Shown: positions 35,754 to 44,124, numbered from the stretch's first letter. The stretch is 48,723 nt of DNA from an uncultured Phocaeicola sp. (GCA_948956705.1 CARCZS010000021.1:1-48723); one strand, 5' to 3'. Notes: generated by a model not told the origin, from the sequence alone. A program made the numbers and translations.

Positions 35754-35954
35754 ATGCATTTTTTCTCTGTTTATTCATTATTTGTGTCTATAGGGAGTTT
35801 GTTCGTTTTCTGCTTCCCAGAAGAAGCTTATGGTGTTGGTGTAAAATCAATGCAGAGTTTCCCCAACGTCCAGGTTTGTAATACTGAGGCTAGTATTCCG
35901 TTTGACTCAGTAATTTGTTTGGATGATAATAATCGTTGGGAGGTTAGTCAATGA
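35754..35954 (+). CDS. small protein of unknown function under the peptide regulon promoter (66 aa)
   Basis: A hydrophobic N-terminus (FFSVYSLFVSIGSLFVFCF) followed by PEEAYGVGVKSMQSF and a polar end with two cysteines. There is no GG leader; the start looks like a signal peptide or a single membrane anchor. Support for it being real comes from regulon promoter 4 and from its stop overlapping the next start in ATGA. Confidence 0.6.
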   Translation: MHFFSVYSLFVSIGSLFVFCFPEEAYGVGVKSMQSFPNVQVCNTEASIPFDSVICLDDNNRWEVSQ

Positions 35955-36112
35955 AAAAAAGAAAAGCTATAGGATGGGGGCTATGGGTGTTATACGCCTT
36001 TTCTTTATTTTTTTCATTTCATTTTGATTGGGTATCACAATACAGAGATTTCTTTGCTGTCTATTTTTTAGTCGCTTCTTCTGTTGTGTGGTATCTGATT
36101 TTTAAGAAGTAA
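35951..36112 (+). CDS. tiny two-span membrane protein (53 aa)
   Basis: Basic start MKKRKAIGW, a membrane segment at about 9-24 and a second at about 35-50, ending FKK. It overlaps the preceding small gene by 4 nt. The size and topology fit an immunity or anchor protein for the preceding peptide; this is inferred from coupling and shared regulation. Confidence 0.6.
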   Translation: MKKRKAIGWGLWVLYAFSLFFSFHFDWVSQYRDFFAVYFLVASSVVWYLIFKK

Positions 36113-36179
36113 AATAGCGGCTATACATTTCATTAGTCAGATTAAGCGTTTTCATCCTTTAGATTAAGCCCTTCTATAA

Positions 36180-36267
36180 GTAAGATTACTACAGTCTCCC
36201 ACAGCGAATCGTACAGTCTGCTATAATGGACTGTACAGTCCATTGTCGTAGTCTGTAATAATCTTAC
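36180..36267. repeat. composite inverted repeat with ACTGTACAGT palindromes
   Basis: Outer arms GTAAGATTACTACAG (36180-36194) and CTGTAATAATCTTAC (36253-36267) are inverted repeats with one mismatch. Inside is a perfect 16-bp palindrome, TGGACTGTACAGTCCA (36227-36242), and further ACAGTCT words. It is non-coding and located just after the two-span protein gene. It looks like a mobile palindromic repeat or strong terminator structure. Confidence 0.6.
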
Positions 36268-36360
36268 GTTTAAAAGACCTTGGCTGACAGTAAGAAACAG
36301 CTTAGTCTTCCCTTTGTCCGTGGTATTATATAGGGAGATAAAAACAATTGTTTTCTCCGT

Positions 36361-36444
36361 ACGCTCATAAACTAAAAATCACCCTCGCCACAGGCAGCTG
36401 TAGCGAGGGTGATTTCAATAAAAGGGAAGTTTTGACACATTCCC
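36361..36444. repeat. palindromic intergenic repeat, copy B (inverse of copy A)
   Basis: Matches the reverse complement of 18383-18480 over GCTCATAAACTAAAAATCAC and AAAAGGGAAGTTT. The central hairpin ATCACCCTCGC (36378-36388) / GCGAGGGTGAT (36403-36413) is perfect. Its right end reads GTTTTGACACATTCCC. A second end-like piece follows at 36448-36476 (TTTTAGTTAATGAGAGTTTC). Confidence 0.7.
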
Positions 36445-36502
36445 GACTTTTAGTTAATGAGAGTTTCGGCACCTTCATTTATCAATAAATAATCTCTTTC
36501 AG

Positions 36503-36515
36503 TCGGGCAGCCCGA
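36503..36515 (-). terminator. short hairpin after the SulP gene
   Basis: TCGGGC-A-GCCCGA just downstream of the SulP stop on the minus strand. It lacks a clean T-run, so it is a weak terminator. Confidence 0.35.
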
Positions 36516-36517
36516 TT

Positions 36518-38200
36518 TTATTTCTCTACGATGGCTTTGGCTTTTTCAAGAGCTACATTGATATTGGGACAAATGTTGTCTTCGCCGAGCAAATCATAAA
36601 AACCGGCTTTCTCCAATACTTTATGCACCTTTTCGTTTACACCCGAAAGTACGATATGGATGTTTTCTTTCTTAGACATTTCACAAAGATTAGTGAGGTT
36701 GTGAATGCCGGTAGAATCAATGAATGGCACTTTACGCATACGGATGATACGTACTTTAGGGCGGTCGCCCAGTTCAGACATGATTTCTTCGAATTTGGTG
36801 GCGATACCGAAGAAATACGGGCCGTTGATTTCGTATACTTCTACACCTGCAGGGACAAGTAAATGTTCTTCGTGCACATTGGCGTCTGTCTCCGTGTTGG
36901 GGTCAATCTCATCTTTGATAACCGAAATATCGGTGGTTTCCATTACACGTTTCATAAACAGCACGCAGGCAATCAGCAACCCTACTTCAATAGCGACTGT
37001 CAAGTCGAAAATGACTGTCAGGAAGAAAGTAATCAATAACACTGTCACGTCCGATTTCGGATTCTTGAGTAATGCCTTAAAGGTGCGCCAGCCACTCATG
37101 TTATAAGATACAATGACTAACACGCCGGCCAGACAAGCCATCGGGATATATTGTGCCAACGGCATCAGGAAGAGCAGGATGAGCAGTAATACGACAGCAT
37201 GAATAATGCCGGCTACCGGAGATTTACCGCCGTTGTTGATATTGGTCATGGTACGCGCAATGGCACCGGTAGCAGGGATGCCTCCGAAAAGAGGAGCAAC
37301 GATATTGGCTGCACCTTGGGCTATCAGCTCTGTGTTTGAATCATGACGGTCGCCGATTACACCGTCGGCAACGGCAGCCGAAAGTAATGATTCGATGGCA
37401 CCCAATACGGCAATTGTTATGGCTACGGGAAACAGGTTCTTGATTGCTTCCCAATTCAATTCGGGTACCACTGCATCGGGAAGTTGTGATTGGATGGTGA
37501 ATCGGTCGCCAATCGTATCAATGCAGGTAATCCCTCCGTAAGTCTTCATCAGATAGACTGCAATTGTTACTACGATGATGGATATTAACGAACCGGGAAT
37601 CTTTTTTGAGAATTTAGGAGTGATGGCAATGATGAATACACTGACCACACTGACAATGGCATTCCACCAATTCACTGTATCAAAGTGGCGGAAATAAATC
37701 ATCCATTTGCCGATAAAGTCTCCGGGGACTTTCTCTCCCCCAAAGTTGAGGCCGAAGATATCAGCTATCTGTGTAGTGAAGATAGTAACGGCAATACCAC
37801 TGGTAAAGCCGACAATGATGGGATAAGGAATGAATTTGATGACAGCCCCCAGTTTAAACACTCCTAATAGAATAAGGAGTATACCTGCCATCAGGGTTGC
37901 CACTGTCAGCCCGCTGATGCCATACTCTTGGATGATGCCGTAAATGATAACGATAAACGCGCCTGTCGGCCCACCGATTTGTACTTTGCTTCCTCCCAAT
38001 AAAGAAATGATAAAGCCTGCAACAATAGCAGTGATAATACCTTTTTCGGGAGATACTCCTGAAGCAATACCAAATGCAATAGCCAGGGGAAGTGCAACGA
38101 TACCTACGATAATGCCGGCCATGAGGTCGGCCATGAAGCTCTCTTTCGAATAATCTTTTAATGTAGTGAAGAGCTTTGGTCTGAATTCAAATGCTTTCAT
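36518..38200 (-). CDS. SulP-family anion transporter with STAS domain
   Basis: 560 residues. SulP membrane domain at about 20-410 (FMADLMAGIIVGIVALPLAIAFGIASGV; SKVQIGGPTGAFIVIIYGI, the anion-site motif), then a cytoplasmic STAS domain at about 440-555 with the FIDSTGIHNLTNL motif. It carries inorganic anions such as sulfate or bicarbonate across the inner membrane; the substrate cannot be fixed here. No carbonic anhydrase gene is adjacent. Confidence 0.93.
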   Translation of the reverse strand: MKAFEFRPKLFTTLKDYSKESFMADLMAGIIVGIVALPLAIAFGIASGVSPEKGIITAIVAGFIISLLGGSKVQIGGPTGAFIVIIYGIIQEYGISGLTVATLMAGILLILLGVFKLGAVIKFIPYPIIVGFTSGIAVTIFTTQIADIFGLNFGGEKVPGDFIGKWMIYFRHFDTVNWWNAIVSVVSVFIIAITPKFSKKIPGSLISIIVVTIAVYLMKTYGGITCIDTIGDRFTIQSQLPDAVVPELNWEAIKNLFPVAITIAVLGAIESLLSAAVADGVIGDRHDSNTELIAQGAANIVAPLFGGIPATGAIARTMTNINNGGKSPVAGIIHAVVLLLILLFLMPLAQYIPMACLAGVLVIVSYNMSGWRTFKALLKNPKSDVTVLLITFFLTVIFDLTVAIEVGLLIACVLFMKRVMETTDISVIKDEIDPNTETDANVHEEHLLVPAGVEVYEINGPYFFGIATKFEEIMSELGDRPKVRIIRMRKVPFIDSTGIHNLTNLCEMSKKENIHIVLSGVNEKVHKVLEKAGFYDLLGEDNICPNINVALEKAKAIVEK

Positions 38201-38237
38201 TTGTTAACTACTTTATGCTATGATTTTAAACGAATTG

Positions 38238-38245
38238 CAAAAGTA
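38238..38245 (-). promoter_or_regulatory. -7 promoter element of the SulP gene
   Basis: TACTTTTG on the minus strand, 37 nt upstream of the SulP start. Confidence 0.5.
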
Positions 38246-38286
38246 GATAAAATTAATGTATTATTATATTCAAATCCTTATTTTTG

Positions 38287-38556
38287 TTATTTATAGGGTG
38301 TTTTGTTGATAGTAGTGGTGCGTTGGGCGGTGGAATCATTTGTGATGCTGGTTACATCTCCTCTCGTAGTGAAGTAGACATAATTTCCTTTATCGTAAAA
38401 ACGATATACCTTGCAACCATCATGTTCGAACAGGTAGCTGACGGTGTAAGTGGAGTTATTTTCAGATTCTCCGACCTTTAACGGCACGGATGCGCACGAA
38501 TTAAATCCTATTATAGACAGGAAGGAAAGGGTGAATAATTTGATGATGGTCTTCAT
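38287..38556 (-). CDS. small lipoprotein, DUF4884-like
   Basis: 89 residues from the ATG at 38556 (MKTIIKLFTL), preferred because a lipoprotein signal with lipobox GFNSC follows directly; an upstream ATG would add ten residues. The body has short strands (VSYLFEHDGCKVYRFYDKGNYVYF), then TRGDVTSI. This fits the Bacteroidales DUF4884 family, which has no known function. It is divergent from rubrerythrin. Confidence 0.78.
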   Translation of the reverse strand: MKTIIKLFTLSFLSIIGFNSCASVPLKVGESENNSTYTVSYLFEHDGCKVYRFYDKGNYVYFTTRGDVTSITNDSTAQRTTTINKTPYK

Positions 38557-38585
38557 AGTGAAAAATGTTAATGTTGTTGTGAACA

Positions 38586-38623
38586 CAAATATAGGTGTTA
38601 TTGTTCACTTTATATAAAGTGAA
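38586..38623 (-). promoter_or_regulatory. promoter of the DUF4884 gene with 20-bp palindromic operator
   Basis: The -7 element TATATTTG on the minus strand (38586-38593) is preceded by the perfect palindrome TTCACTTTATATAAAGTGAA (38604-38623), which covers the -33 region. A regulator bound there would control the lipoprotein gene and perhaps the divergent rubrerythrin gene. Confidence 0.55.
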
Positions 38624-38646
38624 TATTTAATTAAGTATAAATTTAT

Positions 38647-38698
38647 AATTGTAATAAATACAATTTTGAAATATAATATATATCTTTGCATCATCTAA
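38647..38698 (+). promoter_or_regulatory. rubrerythrin promoter with AATTGTA-N5-TACAATT inverted repeat
   Basis: A perfect 7-5-7 inverted repeat (38647-38665) lies 25 nt upstream of the -7 element TATCTTTG (38691-38698). The distance fits an activator or repressor of an oxidative-stress gene. The regulator is not identified. Confidence 0.55.
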
Positions 38699-38741
38699 CA
38701 AGGATGATAAAAAGAATAACCAACTAATAAAACTAATAATT

Positions 38742-39320
38742 ATGGCTAAGAGCATTAAAGGTACACAGACAGAGAAACACTTGCTGACTTCATTTGCAGG
38801 TGAATCACAAGCTAGAATGCGTTATACTTACTTTGCAAGTGTTGCAAAGAAAGAAGGTTATGAACAAATCGCTGCTATTTTCACTGAAACAGCCGACCAG
38901 GAAAAGGAACATGCAAAACGTATGTTTAAGTGGTTGGAAGGTGGTATGGTAGAAATTACTGCCAGCTATCCTGCAGGTATAATCGGCACTACAATGGAAA
39001 ATTTGAAAGCTGCCGCTGCCGGAGAAAATGAAGAATGGACGACTGATTATCCTCATTTTGCTGATGTAGCCGATGAAGAAGGTTTTCCGGCTATCGCTAC
39101 TATGTATCGCAGAATTGCTGAAGCAGAAAAGGGTCATGAAGAAAGATACTTGGCTTTGTTGAAGAATGTAGAAGAAGGTACAGTATTCAAAAAGGCAGAA
39201 GAGACTGTATGGCAGTGCCGTAACTGTGGTTACATTTATGTAGGTACAGAAGCTCCTGAAGTATGTCCGGCATGTTTGCATCCGCAGGCTTACTTCGAAG
39301 TAAAGAAGAACAATTATTAA
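38742..39320 (+). CDS. rbr: rubrerythrin
   Basis: 192 residues. N-terminal ferritin-like diiron domain with two E-x-x-H motifs ([11 protein letters not shown] and EAEKGHEER) and the early [13 protein letters not shown] motif. C-terminal rubredoxin-like domain with [10 protein letters not shown] and [11 protein letters not shown] binding one iron. It reduces hydrogen peroxide in anaerobes, taking electrons from NADH via partner proteins. It stands alone and has a strong -7 element and an inverted repeat upstream. Confidence 0.96.
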   Translation: MAKSIKGTQTEKHLLTSFAGESQARMRYTYFASVAKKEGYEQIAAIFTETADQEKEHAKRMFKWLEGGMVEITASYPAGIIGTTMENLKAAAAGENEEWTTDYPHFADVADEEGFPAIATMYRRIAEAEKGHEERYLALLKNVEEGTVFKKAEETVWQCRNCGYIYVGTEAPEVCPACLHPQAYFEVKKNNY

Positions 39321-39352
39321 TTGAGATAGAATTATCCGTTTTACGGTGGGAG

Positions 39353-39378
39353 ATGTGTCAAAACTCTCCTTTTATCGA
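39353..39378. repeat. end fragment of the A/B repeat
   Basis: GTGTCAAAACTCTCCTTTTA then TCGAA resembles the left end of copy A (GTGTTTTTAAACTTCCCTTT, TATCGAA). It abuts copy D, suggesting nested or adjacent insertion. Confidence 0.45.
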
Positions 39379-39379
39379 A

Positions 39380-39530
39380 GGAGTTGTGTCAAAACGTGGA
39401 TAATGCTGTCGTTTCGTTCGTAGGGGCGAGGTTCGCTCGCCCGAAAAAGTTTACTTTGTGTCTTCGGGCAGGCAAATCCTGCCCCTACAGCTGACGATGG
39501 GATAGACCGGTTTAGTTTTGACACACTTTC
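39380..39530. repeat. MITE-like repeat, copy D, with two REP-like hairpins
   Basis: Left end GTTGTGTCAAAACGTGGAT and right end TTTAGTTTTGACACACTTTC match copy C. The centre carries two perfect palindromes, GGGCGAG-gttcg-CTCGCCC (39424-39442) and GGGCAGG-caaat-CCTGCCC (39466-39484), flanked by GTAGGGGC/GCCCCTAC. It is non-coding and fills the space between rubrerythrin and the beta-helix gene. Confidence 0.7.
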
Positions 39531-39533
39531 GTC

Positions 39534-41897
39534 TTATTTTAGGAGATTGGCCGGTAAAGTCAGTTTGTTTTCTTTCTGGCTTCGGAAGATAACCATGGTT
39601 TGCGGTTGCTTTAAATCTGCTGCCTGAACTGCTTTCTGCAAGTCGTCCAAGTTGTTCACGGATTTTCCGCCCAGCTCCAAAATCACATCGTTGGGGCGGA
39701 TATAGTCACGCAGCACACCACCCAGTGCATTGACCGAAATGACATACACACCGCGTTCCGTATCCATACCGGTAGCAGAACGTTCGCCCAAGGTATCCAA
39801 GTTTTTGATTCGCAGTCCTTTCCATTCGATAGTGGCATGTGCTTTTCCTTCTTCCATGAAAATGGGTTTGGGAAATGCGGGAGTCTTGGCCAGTGCTTTC
39901 AGTCGGGGTGAGACAACTCCGAATCTATCCATGTCAAAGTTGCGGAAGCCACAACGGAAAATGGCATCCGAACGGTTGTCAATTCGATAATCTCCCCGGT
40001 CGGGGTTAAGGAAGGCGGGAGTGCATACAATGGAGTGTGCATCGGTATTCAGCTGGCGGGCTTTTTGGTAGGCAGTGCTGTCGGTGAAGATATTATAATC
40101 CACTTCCAGCCCCCAGTGGCGGACTTGAATCGGTCGGTAGGAAGACATCACAATATTACGGGTGAACACATCGCCGCTGTTTTTGAACCATACGTGAGGA
40201 TGGAAAGAGTTATTAATCATGATATTGTTTTCTACCACCCGATAGAAGCCTTCGCGCAGTTTGATGCCTCCGTTCAGGCACAGATTGTTATAAATGTGGT
40301 AATTGCTGGAACCGTCGTCCAAGTCAATGTCCCAACCTCTGTCGCAGCGAAAACGATTATACCGCAATATGATGGGCGAAGTGACGTCTGCCAGAATCAG
40401 TGAGGGTTCGGCATTTACCAACGAATCCATTACTTGGCGGTGAGGATGCCAGAAACGGTCACGTCCCCAAGAATTGAAGGAACCATGGTCACCGGTTTCT
40501 TTTACGGTGTCAAACACATCGTTGAATTCGATGATATGCCCGCCCCAAGTTCCTTCGCTGACGTTGATACCGGCACGCGGAGTATCATAGATGCTGTTGT
40601 GGCTGACAGTGATGTGCCGGCACATGGATAGCTCCACTCCCGTAATCTGTTTCTCGAACAGGCCGATAGAATGAATCAGGTTGTCATATACCAGGCAATG
40701 AGCCGGATAGTTATTTCCTATAGGACCGGGCGTACGATTCAGTTTCTCGGCCGATACAGACTCATTGTATTCAAAACTTGGAGAGCGGACAGCATTCGGG
40801 TCGCCTACAAAGCAAACGGCACTGGCTCCGATACGGGTGAAATGAGAACCCGATACGGTGGAGTGGCGGTTATAACAGGAGAAGAAGACTGCGTTTCCTC
40901 CCAAATTATGAAGATAGCAATCTTTCAGCAAACAGTCTTCCGTCCCCTCAAACACTACGGCGCCTCCCCGATAGACCATCCAGTCGGAGCGGAGCAACGG
41001 TTCGTACTTATCCATAAAAGTACGCAATGTTTGTGTCAGTTCGATTCCCTGTATCGTGATGTGAGTGACCGGCTGTTGTTCCGAGCCGCGGAATTCAATC
41101 AGATGCTTGAGTATGGGAGTCTCGAAAACGGCTGTTTCTACGTTCTCGTTCGGCATGGGATAATAATATAAGGTAGAAGATTCCGCCTGATAGAACCATT
41201 CGCCCGGAGCATCCAGCTCTTCGAATATATTTTCTACCATCCGGTTCTTGGCGTGCAGTCCTGATTGGCGGTTGTTCTGCCACCCGCCTTCCAACATCAG
41301 TTTTCCGGCTTTGTCTTTACCGGTGATGCGGTAGTGGAAATCCCCCCAGTCGCTTATGTGCATGGCATGGAGGTATCCTCCTTCGGGATGTTTCCAACTT
41401 TTTACCCGCCGGGGAGCGGTGGCATCGGCTGAGGTACCGTTGAAACGCACTGCTGTGGAGTCGAAATTGGGATAACGTGCCATGTGGCGGATGTTTCCGT
41501 TACTCAACAGCATATCCGGATGATGTATTTCTTCTTGGAGAACTGCTGTCAGGATACCTTTTTTATAAGGCTTCCATGCAGGATGCAACACTTTTCCGCC
41601 GGACAATGTTACCTGTTCGTTTCGGAAGGCACGTATGGATAATGGTTTCTCTTTTCCACCGTCTTCGGGAGTGAAGATTATAGGACGCTCCAACCGATAG
41701 ATACCTTTACGCAAATAGATGGTTGTTTCGCCCTGAGCTTTTCGAGCTTTCAATTGTGCCCGCTCAATGGTTCGGAAAGGTTTTTGGAGGCTTCCGTCGT
41801 GACTGTCATTCCCATCGGGAGCCACATAATATTGATTCTGTGCCCACAGGAACAATACTTGTACCAGTAGGCATAGAGTCAAAATACTTTTTTTCAT
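39534..41897 (-). CDS. secreted right-handed beta-helix protein with C-terminal PDZ domain
   Basis: About 787 residues from the ATG at 41897, chosen because a signal peptide (MKKSILTLCLLVQVLFLWAQ) follows directly. N-terminal YYVAPDGNDSHDGSLQKPF motif typical of parallel beta-helix (pectate-lyase-fold) proteins, and a long helix region with repeated N-x-I-x-x strands (YNRFRCDRGWDIDLDDGSSN). The last ~80 residues are PDZ-like (GVYVISVNALGGVLRDYIRP). Probably a polysaccharide-binding or -cleaving protein. It starts 4 nt after nadB, so the two are likely co-transcribed. Confidence 0.85.
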   Translation of the reverse strand: MKKSILTLCLLVQVLFLWAQNQYYVAPDGNDSHDGSLQKPFRTIERAQLKARKAQGETTIYLRKGIYRLERPIIFTPEDGGKEKPLSIRAFRNEQVTLSGGKVLHPAWKPYKKGILTAVLQEEIHHPDMLLSNGNIRHMARYPNFDSTAVRFNGTSADATAPRRVKSWKHPEGGYLHAMHISDWGDFHYRITGKDKAGKLMLEGGWQNNRQSGLHAKNRMVENIFEELDAPGEWFYQAESSTLYYYPMPNENVETAVFETPILKHLIEFRGSEQQPVTHITIQGIELTQTLRTFMDKYEPLLRSDWMVYRGGAVVFEGTEDCLLKDCYLHNLGGNAVFFSCYNRHSTVSGSHFTRIGASAVCFVGDPNAVRSPSFEYNESVSAEKLNRTPGPIGNNYPAHCLVYDNLIHSIGLFEKQITGVELSMCRHITVSHNSIYDTPRAGINVSEGTWGGHIIEFNDVFDTVKETGDHGSFNSWGRDRFWHPHRQVMDSLVNAEPSLILADVTSPIILRYNRFRCDRGWDIDLDDGSSNYHIYNNLCLNGGIKLREGFYRVVENNIMINNSFHPHVWFKNSGDVFTRNIVMSSYRPIQVRHWGLEVDYNIFTDSTAYQKARQLNTDAHSIVCTPAFLNPDRGDYRIDNRSDAIFRCGFRNFDMDRFGVVSPRLKALAKTPAFPKPIFMEEGKAHATIEWKGLRIKNLDTLGERSATGMDTERGVYVISVNALGGVLRDYIRPNDVILELGGKSVNNLDDLQKAVQAADLKQPQTMVIFRSQKENKLTLPANLLK

Positions 41898-41901
41898 TCT
41901 A

Positions 41902-43482
41902 TTATTTCTTTTCTGCTTCGGCATGCGGATAATCAATCGTGTAGTGCAGGCCGCGGCTTTCTTTGCGTTCCATTGCCTGACGCGTAATCAGGTAACCAAT
42001 GTTAATCATGTTGCGCAATTCACACAGTTCGCGTGATGCCTTGCAGCGCTTAAACAGTCGTTCGGTTTCTTCATATAGAATGTCCAAACGGTTCCAGGCG
42101 CGAATCAGGCGAGTATTACTGCGCACGATACCCACATAGGCTTCCATAATCTGGTTCACTTCCTTCATGCTCTGTGTAATCAGCACACGTTCTTCATTAT
42201 TCATCGTGCCGTCATCGTTCCATTCGGGAATGTCCTCATTGTAATCATAACGGTCGAGTACACTCAAGGCATGTTTGGCCGCAGCATCGGCGTAGACCAC
42301 TGCTTCAATCAGTGAGTTGGATGCCAGACGGTTGCCGCCGTGCAGTCCCGTACAGGAACATTCGCCGATGGCGTACAAGCGGTTGATACTGGACTGTCCG
42401 TCCAAATCCACCTTAATGCCTCCGCACAGATAGTGAGCAGCCGGTGCAACAGGAATGTAGTCTTTGGTAATATCGATACCCAGACTGAGACATTTCTTAT
42501 AAATATTGGGAAAATGCTTCTTTGTTTCTTCCGGGTTTTTGTGGGTGACATCCAGATAAACATGGTCTTCACCGCGTTGTTTCATTTCGCTGTCGATGGC
42601 ACGTGCCACGATGTCGCGCGGAGCAAGCGACAGACGCGGATCATATTTCTGCATAAATTCCTCACCGCTTTGGTTTTTCAACACGGCACCGTAACCGCGC
42701 ATAGCCTCAGTGATGAGGAAGCTGGGACGGTCGCCCGGATGAAAGAGGGCAGTGGGATGGAACTGAATGAACTCCATATCTTTCACTGCGCCTTTGGCAC
42801 GATATACCATGGCGATACCGTCGCCGGTGGCTACCAGCGGATTGGTGGTATTGCGGTAAACGGCTTCACAACCTCCAGTAGCCATAATAGTCACTTTTGA
42901 CAGGAAAGTATCCACTTCTCCGGTGCTTTCGTTCAGCACATACGCACCAAAACATTTAATGCCCGGAGTGTGGCGGGTCACAATGATGCCCAAATGATGC
43001 TGGGTAATGATTTCAACTGCATAATGGTCAGTGAAAACCGTAATATTGGGGTGGGCTTTTACAGTCTCGATGAGGCTTGTCTGTATCTCTGCGCCGGTAT
43101 TGTCTTTGTGGTGCAGGATACGGAATTCGGAATGTCCTCCTTCTTTATGTAAGTCAAACTCTCCGTTTTCTTTTTTATCAAACTCTACTCCCCATTTTAT
43201 CAACTCTTGAATCTGCGATGGAGCTTCGCGCACAACTTTTTCCACGGCTGCACGGTCACTAATCCAGTCACCGGCAATCATTGTATCTTCAATGTGCTTT
43301 TCGAAATTGTCTACTTTCAGGTTGGTAACAGATGAGATACCTCCCTGAGCAAAATAGGTATTGGCTTCTTCCAGCCCGGCTTTACAAATGAGGGCAACCT
43401 TGCCTTTGTGAGCCACTTTCAGTGCGAAACTCATTCCGGCAATTCCGGAGCCGATCACAAGGAAATCGAATTTTCTAACCAT
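41902..43482 (-). CDS. nadB: L-aspartate oxidase
   Basis: 526 residues. FAD-binding motif VIGSGIAGMSFALKVA at the start, then the succinate-dehydrogenase-type flavoprotein motifs: ANTYFAQGGISSV, HKEGGHSEFRILHHKDNTG, MEFIQFHPTALF and YAIGECSCTGLHGGNRLASNSLIE. It oxidises aspartate to iminoaspartate, the substrate of NadA, in de novo NAD synthesis. It is separated from nadA by about 21 kb, whereas many bacteria keep the pair together. Confidence 0.96.
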   Translation of the reverse strand: MVRKFDFLVIGSGIAGMSFALKVAHKGKVALICKAGLEEANTYFAQGGISSVTNLKVDNFEKHIEDTMIAGDWISDRAAVEKVVREAPSQIQELIKWGVEFDKKENGEFDLHKEGGHSEFRILHHKDNTGAEIQTSLIETVKAHPNITVFTDHYAVEIITQHHLGIIVTRHTPGIKCFGAYVLNESTGEVDTFLSKVTIMATGGCEAVYRNTTNPLVATGDGIAMVYRAKGAVKDMEFIQFHPTALFHPGDRPSFLITEAMRGYGAVLKNQSGEEFMQKYDPRLSLAPRDIVARAIDSEMKQRGEDHVYLDVTHKNPEETKKHFPNIYKKCLSLGIDITKDYIPVAPAAHYLCGGIKVDLDGQSSINRLYAIGECSCTGLHGGNRLASNSLIEAVVYADAAAKHALSVLDRYDYNEDIPEWNDDGTMNNEERVLITQSMKEVNQIMEAYVGIVRSNTRLIRAWNRLDILYEETERLFKRCKASRELCELRNMINIGYLITRQAMERKESRGLHYTIDYPHAEAEKK

Positions 43483-43502
43483 GATAATGTGATTTATGGT
43501 TG

Positions 43503-43510
43503 CAAAGGTA
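43503..43510 (-). promoter_or_regulatory. -7 promoter element of nadB
   Basis: TACCTTTG on the minus strand, 20 nt upstream of the nadB start. Confidence 0.55.
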
Positions 43511-43698
43511 AAGAAAACCTCTTTTCATTGTACATTTTAATGCTGTTATTTACTGCCTTTTTTGAAAGATATGATATTTAGTTGGTTGTTTTATGGTCGC
43601 GGGAATCTTGTTCCATGATTGTGGGGATGGAATAAAAACAATCAAGTCTTTTAAAATAATTGAGAACAAATGATTAACTTGCGCCAAAATTTTAAATT

Positions 43699-44124
43699 AT
43701 GATGAATCGAACTTTCCATGTGAAGATTTCAGGGACAACTCATTTGTTTCTTATTCTGTTTACTTTGATTATGCTGGTTGCCTTTTGGTACAAAGGGGCG
43801 GCATTGATAGGGCTGTTTTTCGCTATGATTGTCATTATCAATATAGAGCGTATCATCCATTCTACCTATACATTGACGGCAGACGGAAACTTGGTGATTT
43901 ATAACGGACGTTTCCAAAAGGAGAAGACCATTCCGCTTTCACGGATTACAGATGTAGAATTGAAGCGTCTCTTCGGGTTGAAACATTTGAGATTTACCCG
44001 ATATGTGTTGGTGCATTATGACAATGACAAGGTTATAGACCTGCTGCCGGAGAAGCCTGAAGAATTTATGAATGCATTGGTCAGGCGGTTGGAACATAAA
44101 GAAGAGGGCGAAGATACTTTCTGA
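43699..44124 (+). CDS. membrane protein with bacterial PH domain
   Basis: 141 residues. Two close membrane segments at about 14-48 (LFLILFTLIMLVAFWYKG and ALIGLFFAMIVIINI), then a PH-like beta domain (YTLTADGNLVIYNGRF, TIPLSRITDVELKR) and a C-terminal helix. This is the common small bPH-domain architecture. The function is not established. It is a single gene. Confidence 0.85.
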   Translation: MMNRTFHVKISGTTHLFLILFTLIMLVAFWYKGAALIGLFFAMIVIINIERIIHSTYTLTADGNLVIYNGRFQKEKTIPLSRITDVELKRLFGLKHLRFTRYVLVHYDNDKVIDLLPEKPEEFMNALVRRLEHKEEGEDTF

